The translations under genes were made by a program, and so were the position numbers. The notes below the pieces were generated by a model. That model saw only the letters and a program-made list of their open reading frames with translations, ran no database searches and was not told the DNA's origin. Positions 1 to 7,511 of a stretch of DNA of 9,518 nucleotides are shown piece by piece. Every line of letters begins with the position of its first letter. The stretch's first letter is position 1. Source of the stretch: Acidobacteriota bacterium (GTDB taxonomy: Bacteria > Acidobacteriota > Terriglobia > UBA7540); contig JAJYNF010000300.1 in the NCBI GenBank assembly GCA_021786455.1, forward strand, positions 1 through 9,518, read 5' to 3'.

Positions 1-3000
1 ATTACGTTTTCAAGGATGTGCCGCCGGGCAATTACCGCGCGATTGTGATGCTGGTGGGATTTCGACCGGCGCTCTTAGGACCCGTCGAGGTGACAGCGGG
101 GAAAACGGCTACCGCTAATGCGACGCTGGCCATCGCGACTCCGGGCGAGGGGATGATGTTCGGGAATTTCCGACCAGGGACGGCGAGGCCAGGCGCAGCG
201 CGCGCCGGCGAGGCCGGACACGGCGGACCTCCGGCGCAAGGGCCGGCGTTTGGGCAGTTCGCCCAACGAGGACGAGTTAGCGCCGTAGGTCAATTTCCTT
301 CGTCCGGTGGAATGAGCCAGGGAAGTGAAGCGGAACTGAGCAGCATTTTGTCGGAGGCCGGCGGTGAAGGCGGCGCGACAAGCGGCGTGCGCTTTTCGGA
401 AGGTGCCGGCGGCGAAGCCGGAGCGGAAGGCGGTAGCGGCATCACCGGAGATATGGCCGGCGCGGCGGGAGCGAGCAGCTCGTTTCTATTGGCCGGCAAT
501 ACGGTGGATGCCGCCGCTCCCCCCATACAACGTGGGAGAAGAATGATGTTCCGGTTTGGCGGGCGGCCGATGGGTGGCCCGGCAGGCGTGCCTTTTGGAG
601 GCGGCCCGGGCGTCATCATGTTTTTTGGCGGCCCGCGGCGGGCTCGGGTCAATCAACTGCGAGGAAACTTCTTTGACAGCTACACGAACTCGGCTTTCGA
701 TGCGCGGCCTTACCCGCTGAACACGCCATCTCAGGCGCAACCGTCGTTTTACCGGGAAATGGTGGGAATTTCTCTGGGCGGGCCGCTGGTGATTCCGAAG
801 GTGTACAACGGCGCCAATAAGACCAGCTTCTTCTTCCACTTTGATCTCCAGCGGGGCACCAGCCCCGACAATCTTTTGGCTTCTGTGCCTACGGCGGCGG
901 AGCGGCAGGGTAATTTTTCCGCCACGACAATCGCCGCCGGGCCAAACGCCGGGCAGGTGCCGGTGATTTATCAGCCTTCGGCGACGCCGGGCCCGCGCAC
1001 GCCGTTTCAGAACAACACCATTCCGGCTTCGATGCTGAACTCTGCGGCGGTCGGGCTGTTGAATTATATTCCGCTGCCCAACCTGCCCGGCGAAGTGCAG
1101 AACTACCACGTGCAATTGTCGCTGCCCTCGTCGAGACAGGTGTTTATGGGTCGGGTGGATCACCAGATCTCGGCCAAGGACAACCTTGCGTTCATGTATT
1201 TTTACAACTCTTCCCACACCGACGGCGTGACCGGATATCCCAACATCACTTCCACAACGACCACAAGGATGCAAAACGCCAGCTTGACGGAAACGCACAA
1301 CTTCGGGACGCGAACCGTTAACACCTTGTCGGTAAATTTCAACCGGATGCGAAATTTTCTCACCAACCCGTTCGCCTTCCGTCAGAACATCCCAGGGGAG
1401 CTCGGCATCACAGGTGTTTCCCAGAATCCGATGGACTGGGGACTGCCGAACATTGGCTTTACAAACTTCAGCGGCTTGGCGGACTCGACGCCTTCGTTAA
1501 CCCGCAATCAGACCCTGCGGCTTTCCGATTCCATCTTTCACAGCGCTGGCAACCATAATTTAAGTATTGGCGGCAACGTTGCGAAAATTCAGGTGAACAC
1601 GCTTACCGATCCGGACGGGGAGGGCAGTTTTTCCTTCACGGGTTACAGCACGAGCAATTTTACGGCGCAAGGAACCCCGGTCGGGGGAACCGGCTACGAC
1701 TTGGCGGATTTTCTGTTGGGTCTCCCGCAAACAACCTCCGAGCGGTACGGCATTCCTGCCAACTATCTCCGTTCGGCGCGGTACGATTTTTACGCGAGCG
1801 ACGATTGGAGAGCCTCCAATCACCTGACGCTGGATCTGGGAGGGCGGTGGGAATACGCCGCGCCATTTACGGAGAAGTATGGTCATTTATCCGACCTCGC
1901 GGTGGGGCCAGGATTTACCACGGCAGGAGTGGTGACGGGACTGAACCCCGGGAACCTGCCTGCTTCGCTGCTACGCGGCCAGTTGGATAACGTGGCACCG
2001 CGTATAGGGCTAGCTTACCGGCCGTGGATTTCGCACAGCCTGGTGGTGCGCGCGGGCTACGGAATTTTCTACGACGAATCCATCTACCAAAGCGTAGTCA
2101 ACGATTTGGTGAACCAGGCGCCGTTCGCCACCACGAGTACGCAGGTGACCACGCCAAAGCAACCGCTGACGATCGAGCATGGGTTTCCTGCTATCAACTC
2201 GACCACGGCTCACAACACATTTGCCGTGGACCCACATTTCCACACCCCCTACGCACAAACGTGGAACTTCATGTTGGAGCAAGACCTCAGCCAGACTTAT
2301 ATTTTGTCGGTGGCGTACATCGGAACGCGAGGAACCTATTTGAATCTGCTGCTGGCGCCAAACATCGCCGTTAATGGCAGCGGCGTGACGCGGACCGCCA
2401 ACGCCTTGCCCTTCGAATATGACACGGGCGGCGCATCGTCGCTTTACAATGGTCTGCGAGTGAGCCTACGCCATTTTTCCCGTCACAATTTTTCCTTCTT
2501 TCTGAACTACACCTATTCGAAAGCCGAAGACAATGCGTCGAGCGTGGGCGGGGCGGCCAGCGCGCGAGGATTCTTCATCCTGGGCGGACCGGGCGGGCTC
2601 GGGGGAGGATCGGCGATCAGCGCGGCGGTCAGCCCGCTGCCTCCGGCCCAGAACCCGTTCGATCTACGCGCCGAATGGGCGCTTTCCGGATTCAACCCGA
2701 CGCACAGCGTGCGAGCCTTCGGACGCTACCAGTTGCCGTTCGGGGATCACGAGCCTTTCCTGAACCACGGCGGCAAGCTGGCGGGCGCGCTGTCGAACTG
2801 GTCCATCAGCGATATGACGTCGTTCAGTTCCGGGCTTCCCTACACGGCGTACATCGCCGGCAACGCCAGCAACAACGTCAACGGACTCGCTCCGTTTGGC
2901 GGGCTGCGAGCCGACGCGACGGGTCTGCCGGTCGAGCTGGCCTCGTCCCGGCGGACGTCGCTCAATTATTTCAACCCGGCGGCGTTTGCCGTGCCGCCGG

Positions 3001-3257
3001 CGGGACAGTTCGGAAACGCCGGCCGAAACACGATTCCCGGACCGCCTTCAATCAACTTCAATATGGCGCTGAACCGGTTCATCACCCTTTCGCGCGAAAG
3101 GAATTGGAGAATGAACATCCAACTGGCCACCACCAACACGTTCAACATCGTCAATTACACCAGCCTGGCAACGACCGTGAACAGCAACACCTTCGGCCGG
3201 GTGACGGGAGTCGGCTCGATGCGCACGATGACGATTTCGATGAGGTTAATGTTTTGA
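1..3257 (+). CDS. Oar-like TonB-dependent-receptor-type outer-membrane beta-barrel protein (5' truncated by window edge)
   Basis: The reading frame is open from the first complete codon (position 3) to TGA at 3255-3257, so the true start and signal peptide lie upstream; the GTG at 18 sits inside a domain and is not a start. The first residues (YVFKDVPPGNYRAIV, then a run ending VTAGKTATANATLAI) match the end of a carboxypeptidase-regulatory-like domain, as found at the N-terminus of Oar-type receptors. A Gly/Ala-rich segment of about 170 residues (roughly 140-650) follows where a plug domain would be expected. From 651 the protein has the typical acidobacterial Oar pattern: NQLRGNFFDSYTNSAFDARP, then SLGGPLVIPK, TSFFFHFDLQR, and a VPTAAERQGNFS stretch. 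A long barrel with many aromatic, Asn- and Thr-rich strands continues to a C-terminus ending in Phe (MRLMF), as expected for Bam-dependent barrels. Such proteins sit in the outer membrane and are usually inferred to take up or bind large substrates; the substrate is unknown here. Family call is strong, transport role inferred. Confidence 0.88.
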   Translation, partial: YVFKDVPPGNYRAIVMLVGFRPALLGPVEVTAGKTATANATLAIATPGEGMMFGNFRPGTARPGAARAGEAGHGGPPAQGPAFGQFAQRGRVSAVGQFPSSGGMSQGSEAELSSILSEAGGEGGATSGVRFSEGAGGEAGAEGGSGITGDMAGAAGASSSFLLAGNTVDAAAPPIQRGRRMMFRFGGRPMGGPAGVPFGGGPGVIMFFGGPRRARVNQLRGNFFDSYTNSAFDARPYPLNTPSQAQPSFYREMVGISLGGPLVIPKVYNGANKTSFFFHFDLQRGTSPDNLLASVPTAAERQGNFSATTIAAGPNAGQVPVIYQPSATPGPRTPFQNNTIPASMLNSAAVGLLNYIPLPNLPGEVQNYHVQLSLPSSRQVFMGRVDHQISAKDNLAFMYFYNSSHTDGVTGYPNITSTTTTRMQNASLTETHNFGTRTVNTLSVNFNRMRNFLTNPFAFRQNIPGELGITGVSQNPMDWGLPNIGFTNFSGLADSTPSLTRNQTLRLSDSIFHSAGNHNLSIGGNVAKIQVNTLTDPDGEGSFSFTGYSTSNFTAQGTPVGGTGYDLADFLLGLPQTTSERYGIPANYLRSARYDFYASDDWRASNHLTLDLGGRWEYAAPFTEKYGHLSDLAVGPGFTTAGVVTGLNPGNLPASLLRGQLDNVAPRIGLAYRPWISHSLVVRAGYGIFYDESIYQSVVNDLVNQAPFATTSTQVTTPKQPLTIEHGFPAINSTTAHNTFAVDPHFHTPYAQTWNFMLEQDLSQTYILSVAYIGTRGTYLNLLLAPNIAVNGSGVTRTANALPFEYDTGGASSLYNGLRVSLRHFSRHNFSFFLNYTYSKAEDNASSVGGAASARGFFILGGPGGLGGGSAISAAVSPLPPAQNPFDLRAEWALSGFNPTHSVRAFGRYQLPFGDHEPFLNHGGKLAGALSNWSISDMTSFSSGLPYTAYIAGNASNNVNGLAPFGGLRADATGLPVELASSRRTSLNYFNPAAFAVPPAGQFGNAGRNTIPGPPSINFNMALNRFITLSRERNWRMNIQLATTNTFNIVNYTSLATTVNSNTFGRVTGVGSMRTMTISMRLMF

Positions 3258-3305
3258 CGTGCGCCGAGCCAGAGAACGGAATGGGGGCGCCCTGCGCCAA
3301 AGGCT

Positions 3306-3309
3306 GAGG
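3306..3309 (+). promoter_or_regulatory. Ribosome binding site deciding the VWFA gene start
   Basis: GAGG lies six bases before the ATG at 3316. The frame is also open from a GTG at 3259, immediately after the receptor stop, but that start has no comparable purine-rich site and would put 19 extra residues, many of them Arg, before the signal peptide. This favours ATG 3316. Confidence 0.6.
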
Positions 3310-3315
3310 TTGAAT

Positions 3316-5619
3316 ATGGAATATCACGGGGTTCAACGAAAAAGAAACCGGCTCACGCGCAGCCGGGCGGCCGCGGTTGCGGGAGTTCTGCTGATCAGCG
3401 GCTGGACAATCAAGTTGCCAGCGCAAAGCACCAGGCAAAATGCCTCCCCCAAAGCCGTGATCGGTTATCAAAACCAAGCTCAAAGGTACACGCTGAAGGT
3501 CACTTCGAATGAAGTCCTGGTGGATGTCCGGGTGACGGACCGCAAAGGCAATCCGGTGACGAATTTGAAGGAAAGCGATTTCAAAGTTTATGATGAGGGC
3601 GCTCTGCAGAAAATCAATTCCTTTGATCTTGAAAATATCCGACAGCTCGCCCAGGAAAAAGGTGAAAACGGCAAGCCGGCGGTTATCAATCTGGGCACGC
3701 TGCCGCCGAGCACCCCGCAGAGCACTTATACGCAATTAGTCCAGAACCATCGGCTGACGGTCCTATTTTTTGATTTGACCTCCTTGCAGATTCCAGATCT
3801 TTTGCGGGCGCTGGAATCGGCGGAAAACTTCGTTCGGACACAAATGACGCCCGCCGACCTGGTAGCGGTGGCCACCTATGCAAGCGATTTGCGGGTGTTA
3901 CAAGATTTTACGAATGATCGGGACGCTTTGTTGACGGCGATCAAGAGCATTCAAATCGGGCAGTCGTCCGGGCTTGCCTCGAACGGCAGTGTGGGCGAAG
4001 CAGGAGGCACAGATTCATTCGGCAACACGATCGTAACGCAAGATACCGGAGACGCATTCACGCCCGACGAAACTGAATTCAACATTTTTAACACCGATGA
4101 AAAGCTGGCTGCCTTGCAATCGCTGGGGCAAGTGCTACGGGCCGTGCCGGGACGGAAGTCGGTCATTGATTTCTCAAGCGGGATCGAGCAGACCGGCGTG
4201 GAAAACGAAGCGCAGCTTCAGGCAACGATTGATTCGGCAAATCGCTCGGATGTTTCCTTCTATACGCTCGATGCGCGCGGCCTCGTCGCGCTGCCGCCGG
4301 GCGGCGGGGCGTCAGCCGCCAGTCCCTCCGGAACCGCTATCTACACCGCCGACGCCGTGTCATCGCAATTGAGCTCGCTCCACAATAGCCGCGACACGCT
4401 CTCCTCACTCGCCACCGATACGGGCGGTCGGATGTTCACTGACCTGAATAATTTCGCCCCGGTTTTCAGCTACGTGCAAAAGGAAAATACAACCTATTAT
4501 CTGCTCGGCTATGCGCCGTCAAATACCAAGGCGGACGGCAGATACCACCGCATTCGCGTGGAAGTCACGGGCGAGCAGGGGCTAAAAGTGGAAGCCCGAC
4601 CGGGGTATTACGCGCCGGTCAGTTTCGGGCGCTCTTCCAAGGAAGCGAAAGAGGTGGAGCTTGAGGAAGCGATGAACTCCCCAGTGCCGTTCCTGGACCT
4701 GCCCCTGGCGGTTGAGACTCCTTATTTCCTTGAGCCAAACGGAGACTACTATGTCGTTCTGGCGGCAAAAATTCCGGGGGCGGCGATCCCCTTCCATCAG
4801 CACTCGGCGGTCCATCAAACGGAATTCGACTTTGCCTGGCGCGTCACCGGCGCCGGCGGCAAAGTGGCGGGCGCGCTGCGAGACACGCTGCCGGTCAAAC
4901 TGAACGCTTCGACATACCAGCAAGTGCTGAACGGCAACATCCTTTACGAAGGCGCGATGGTGCTGCCTCCGGGCCGTTACACGCTGAAGGTGGTGGCGCG
5001 GGAAAACCGGACCGGGAAAATGGGAACCTTCGAAAAGCCTCTGGCGCTGCCGCCCGTCAACTTGACCGCGCTTCAACTCAGCTCCATCGTGCTATCGAAC
5101 GAGCTTTCAAGAAAGCCGGCTATCGTGGCGGCGCGGCGCGGGCCTGGCGGACCGTGGTTCATGATGGGTCCCGGCATGAAGGCCGTTCCCCAAACGCCGC
5201 TCGAAATGGGTCCGCAGGCGGTTCTGCCGAGCGTGACCCGCGTCTTCCACACCAACCAGAATCTCTACATTTATCTTCAATCCTACGCCGACCGGGCGGT
5301 TCCAGGCGCAAATGGCGGCAAAGCTCCGGCACATGTGATCGCGCCTTCGATGGCCCTCATCTTCTTTCGCAGCGGCGCGCAGATTTCCGAAGCCGGGCCA
5401 TACCCTGCTCAGAAGATGATGTCTTGGAGCGGAACGACCATCTACTTCACCCGGATTCCGCTGGCCAAATTTCCCCCCGGCCGCTACTGGATGCAGGTGA
5501 ACGTGATGGACCCGGAGTCGAACCAGGTAGCATTTGCGCGAGTGCCCTTGGCGATTATGGCCGCGGCGACGACCGCCGAATCTCAGGCGCACCTGCCGCT
5601 CCGCTCGAGCGGTCCGTAA
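3316..5619 (+). CDS. Secreted VWFA-related protein, acidobacterial type
   Basis: The product is 767 residues from ATG 3316. Residues 1-38 look like a Sec signal peptide: basic start (QRKRNRLTRSR), hydrophobic core (AAAVAGVLLISGW), and likely cleavage near LPAQS. Residues 60-105 carry the family opening, EVLVDVRVTDRKGNPVTNL followed by a DFKVYDEG stretch. A von Willebrand A-like fold follows (about 145-435), with the first strand LTVLFFDLTS, a later GRKSVIDFSSG strand, and the family ending YYLLGYAPSN ... GYYAP. This pattern is that of the VWFA-related domain described mainly from Acidobacteria. The metal site is degenerate: DLTSL (153-157) in place of DxSxS. Residues about 460-750 form a tail of two similar modules, each ending in PPGRY. 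The gene starts 58 bases after the receptor stop with no terminator seen between, so co-transcription is likely. Probably exported to the periplasm or surface for protein binding; the partner is unknown. Family call is strong, role inferred. Confidence 0.87.
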   Translation: MEYHGVQRKRNRLTRSRAAAVAGVLLISGWTIKLPAQSTRQNASPKAVIGYQNQAQRYTLKVTSNEVLVDVRVTDRKGNPVTNLKESDFKVYDEGALQKINSFDLENIRQLAQEKGENGKPAVINLGTLPPSTPQSTYTQLVQNHRLTVLFFDLTSLQIPDLLRALESAENFVRTQMTPADLVAVATYASDLRVLQDFTNDRDALLTAIKSIQIGQSSGLASNGSVGEAGGTDSFGNTIVTQDTGDAFTPDETEFNIFNTDEKLAALQSLGQVLRAVPGRKSVIDFSSGIEQTGVENEAQLQATIDSANRSDVSFYTLDARGLVALPPGGGASAASPSGTAIYTADAVSSQLSSLHNSRDTLSSLATDTGGRMFTDLNNFAPVFSYVQKENTTYYLLGYAPSNTKADGRYHRIRVEVTGEQGLKVEARPGYYAPVSFGRSSKEAKEVELEEAMNSPVPFLDLPLAVETPYFLEPNGDYYVVLAAKIPGAAIPFHQHSAVHQTEFDFAWRVTGAGGKVAGALRDTLPVKLNASTYQQVLNGNILYEGAMVLPPGRYTLKVVARENRTGKMGTFEKPLALPPVNLTALQLSSIVLSNELSRKPAIVAARRGPGGPWFMMGPGMKAVPQTPLEMGPQAVLPSVTRVFHTNQNLYIYLQSYADRAVPGANGGKAPAHVIAPSMALIFFRSGAQISEAGPYPAQKMMSWSGTTIYFTRIPLAKFPPGRYWMQVNVMDPESNQVAFARVPLAIMAAATTAESQAHLPLRSSGP

Positions 5620-5674
5620 ATCGTGGAAGGGACTTGGGTACGCATACAGTGTCTTGGGAAGCAGTGAGCTGGGT

Positions 5675-5698
5675 CCTCGGTGTTGGCTCAAGCCGAGG
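5675..5698. terminator. Weak hairpin between convergent genes (possible terminator)
   Basis: CCTCGG at 5675-5680 pairs perfectly with CCGAGG at 5693-5698 across a 12-base loop. It lies between the VWFA stop (5619) and the end of the PilZ gene, overlapping the last PilZ codons and its stop. Neither strand has a T-run after the stem, so it does not meet the usual intrinsic-terminator pattern. It could still act as a transcript-end structure for the two converging genes, or be chance in GC-rich DNA. Confidence 0.25.
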
Positions 5699-6317
5699 CG
5701 TCGGGTTTGAAGAATTGGTCAATATAAGCCTGAATGCGGCGCTGATCTTCCGGCTGGATTTCAACGAACTGCACGCCCATCCCCGCCGCTTTTACGACAT
5801 AACTAACGTGCGCCACTGCAACGACCACTGGAGAGTCCGGATCAAGGTTAAAGCGTAACTGGATTGGGGAACCACTAGGGGGCGGATGGCGCGTTTCGAT
5901 GAACATCCCGCCGATACTGATGTCCTTGACCAGGGCCAGTGCCTGACCGTCTCCAAATGAGACCTGCGTCACCAAAGGCACGCGCAGGTTATTGCGATGT
6001 CCGATGGTCCGATGATGGATGAGGCGCAACAGCGCCTGCCGAGTGATCTCGCTCAATCCCTGGAACTCCACGCCGAATCCCAATCCGGGTAGCTGGAATC
6101 GAACCTTGCCTTTTACTTTGACGACCGGCAGATGTTTAGCCGGCCGGAACTGGATCACAATTTCCGCGTCAGGCAGTAGCCGTTGGGGCGAGTGTACAAA
6201 AACCCCGCCGCCACCTAGATTCGCCGCCTGACTGTGGAACTTCAAGTTGCCAGCAACACAGTCCACCGGGAAGGTTACCTGGGCGCGCGGAAACTGCCGC
6301 TTGTCAATGATTTTCAC
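5688..6317 (-). CDS. Tandem PilZ-domain protein (putative c-di-GMP effector)
   Basis: The product is 209 residues with no signal peptide or membrane segment, so probably cytoplasmic. It holds two PilZ domains. The first (about 5-100) begins KRQFPR, giving RxxxR (R7, R11), followed by NLGGGG (33-38), which has Gly where the (D/N)xSxxG motif has Ser. The second (about 105-203) has RNNLR (R108-R112) and DISIGG (132-137), a complete RxxxR plus DxSxxG pair. By family knowledge these bind c-di-GMP, so the second domain is the likelier binding site. No output domain is attached; such proteins usually act through a partner in motility, exopolysaccharide or gene control, which cannot be told here. The start is GTG 6317, the only start codon that keeps the full RxxxR; the frame runs upstream without ATG to a stop near 6366, and no strong ribosome site is seen. 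It converges on the VWFA gene and lies 209 bases after the ABC ATPase on the same strand. Confidence 0.87.
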   Translation of the reverse strand: MKIIDKRQFPRAQVTFPVDCVAGNLKFHSQAANLGGGGVFVHSPQRLLPDAEIVIQFRPAKHLPVVKVKGKVRFQLPGLGFGVEFQGLSEITRQALLRLIHHRTIGHRNNLRVPLVTQVSFGDGQALALVKDISIGGMFIETRHPPPSGSPIQLRFNLDPDSPVVVAVAHVSYVVKAAGMGVQFVEIQPEDQRRIQAYIDQFFKPDASA

Positions 6318-6526
6318 GTCTGCCGCCCGTATGCAAGAATCTTCCTTTTTCCTAAACGCCCAATTCTAACACGGCTTCTTCTTCATCATGCGTGAAGCGA
6401 CTCCTGGAAGGAAGGCGGCCGGAGGTTTGAAGGCGATCCGCGCTCCGGCTTCGCGATGAAGAAGAGTCCACCGAGGCAGGAAATGCCTCCGAACCCCGTC
6501 GGCGGGAAGCGCCTCGGTTCCCAGAG
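6318..6526 (-). other. Spacer between ABC ATPase and PilZ gene, possible remnant coding tail
   Basis: No independent gene is supported here. The minus-strand frame shifted by one base from the ATPase stays open from inside that gene to a TAG at 6352-6354. It would encode about 58 further residues, Ser/Arg-rich at first and ending in an acidic FTHDEEEAVLELGV stretch. This may be the real C-terminus of the ATPase after a frameshift, or chance. No convincing promoter for the PilZ gene was found in the remaining bases. Confidence 0.3.
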
Positions 6527-7312
6527 CTAACTCCGTAGCGAGACTTCATCCAAAAGAATAAACTGTTGGATGACAGATTCCTGGGACCGATCAATTTCGG
6601 CAGTTGGCCCGAAGAAGGCAACCTTGCTATCCACGAGGAAGACAATTCGGTCGGCCAGTTTGCGCGCCAGCTTCATGTCGTGAGTCACGACGACCGATGT
6701 CAGCCCTGTTTGCCGCTTGAGCTTCAGAATGAGGTCGCCGATGGTCTGGGCCATCAAAGGGTCCACCATCGTCGTTGGCTCGTCATAAAGGATAGCTTCC
6801 GGATTGGCCGCCAAGGCTCGCGCGATGGCTACAGCACGCTTCATGCCGGTGCTCAGATCGGATGGCATCTGGCTTTTCACCGACTCGACCTCCACCAACG
6901 CCAACAGCTCGTCAACCCGTTGCTGGATTTGTTCCTCATCGAGGGCTTCGCCCCGGGTGGCTCTCTCGCGGAGCGGATACGCCACGTTCTCGCCCGCCGT
7001 CAAGGAATCAAAAAGAGCGCCGGACTGAAACACCATGGTTACTCGCCGCCGCACGTCAACCAGCTCGTTTTCCTGGAGCTTGGAGACCTCGAACCCACCC
7101 ACTCTCACGATGCCGGCGTCCGGCTGAAGAAAACCCAGGATATGCTTGAGTGTGACGCTTTTGCCCACACCGCTTTTGCCCAGGACGACGACCATTTCCC
7201 CACGGTTCACTTCGAAGCTCACGTCATCAAGCACCTTCTGATCATCAAACCACTTGTCAACGTGATGGAATTCAATGTAGGGCTTGCGGTTCGTATTAAT
7301 CTCGGCGGGCAT
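6527..7312 (-). CDS. MlaF-like ABC transporter ATP-binding protein
   Basis: This is a complete ABC ATPase of 261 residues from ATG 7312. It has Walker A GKSGVGKS (45-52), Q-loop in MVFQSGALFDSLT (Gln96), signature LSTGM (153-157), Walker B ILYDEP (Asp177, Glu178) and H-loop VTHDM (His211). The FQSGALFDSLT and ENVAYPLRE stretches are typical of the MlaF/Ttg2A group, which powers phospholipid or other hydrophobic-solute traffic between inner and outer membranes together with an MlaE permease and an MCE protein. No permease or MCE gene is next to it: upstream is a divergent M23 gene and downstream a PilZ gene, so its partners must be encoded elsewhere. The frame also allows ATG 7342 and TTG 7357. 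I chose 7312 because the conserved fold starts soon after (KPYIEFHHVDKWF) and GGAG lies 12 bases upstream, a rather long spacing. TTG 7357 has AAGGA almost touching it, so the start is uncertain. ATPase call firm, MlaF subgroup likely, substrate unknown. Confidence 0.88.
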   Translation of the reverse strand: MPAEINTNRKPYIEFHHVDKWFDDQKVLDDVSFEVNRGEMVVVLGKSGVGKSVTLKHILGFLQPDAGIVRVGGFEVSKLQENELVDVRRRVTMVFQSGALFDSLTAGENVAYPLRERATRGEALDEEQIQQRVDELLALVEVESVKSQMPSDLSTGMKRAVAIARALAANPEAILYDEPTTMVDPLMAQTIGDLILKLKRQTGLTSVVVTHDMKLARKLADRIVFLVDSKVAFFGPTAEIDRSQESVIQQFILLDEVSLRS

Positions 7313-7426
7313 ATCGAATCGAAACTCCACGGGTTCAATCATATCGCGAAAAGCCAATTTCCTTCACCGCGTATCGAGGTCATGCTCGGTCCGTGGATAC
7401 GACGCCAAGGCTCAAAGGCTGAGGCT

Positions 7427-7438
7427 CTGGGCGCCCAG
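7427..7438. promoter_or_regulatory. 12-bp perfect palindrome in divergent intergenic region (possible operator)
   Basis: CTGGGCGCCCAG reads the same on both strands. It lies in the non-coding stretch between the ABC ATPase (minus) and the M23 gene (plus), just after three copies of (A/G)AGGCT at 7407, 7415 and 7421. A further short inverted pair, CGTATC at 7370-7375 and GATACG at 7396-7401, is nearby. Such symmetry between divergent genes fits a regulator site, but none of it matches an operator I recognise. Confidence 0.3.
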
Positions 7439-7471
7439 GAACGGGAATAAGCGAAAACATGAAGATTTTTC

Positions 7472-7501
7472 TTGCTCCCGTTAATGACAATTTGATATAT
7501 G
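7472..7501 (+). promoter_or_regulatory. Candidate sigma70-type promoter for the M23 gene
   Basis: TTGCTC at 7472-7477 and TATATG at 7496-7501 are spaced 18 bases apart in a locally AT-rich patch just before the M23 gene. Both boxes are imperfect. Transcription would begin near 7508, only a few bases before ATG 7512, so that start would be nearly leaderless; use of ATG 7575 would leave a normal leader. Confidence 0.35.
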
Positions 7502-7511
7502 TTGCGTCAAC

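Noticed and set aside
486..1298. Long open frame on the minus strand inside the receptor gene
   Set aside because: It is antisense to a well-supported barrel gene, its product is Arg/His-rich with no recognisable domain, and GC-rich coding DNA readily produces such frames.
2675..3307. Plus-strand frame overlapping the end of the receptor and the start of the VWFA gene
   Set aside because: It is an alternate frame of the barrel's C-terminal region, with an Arg/Gln-rich product and no motif. The receptor frame runs intact to a typical C-terminal Phe.
3259..3315. GTG 3259 as the start of the VWFA protein
   Set aside because: It adds 19 Arg-rich residues before a complete signal peptide and lacks a ribosome site comparable to GAGG before ATG 3316.
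6566..7450. Open plus-strand frame of about 294 codons opposite the ABC ATPase
   Set aside because: The minus strand carries all ABC ATPase motifs in the correct order; the plus-strand reading has no family features and runs through the intergenic region.
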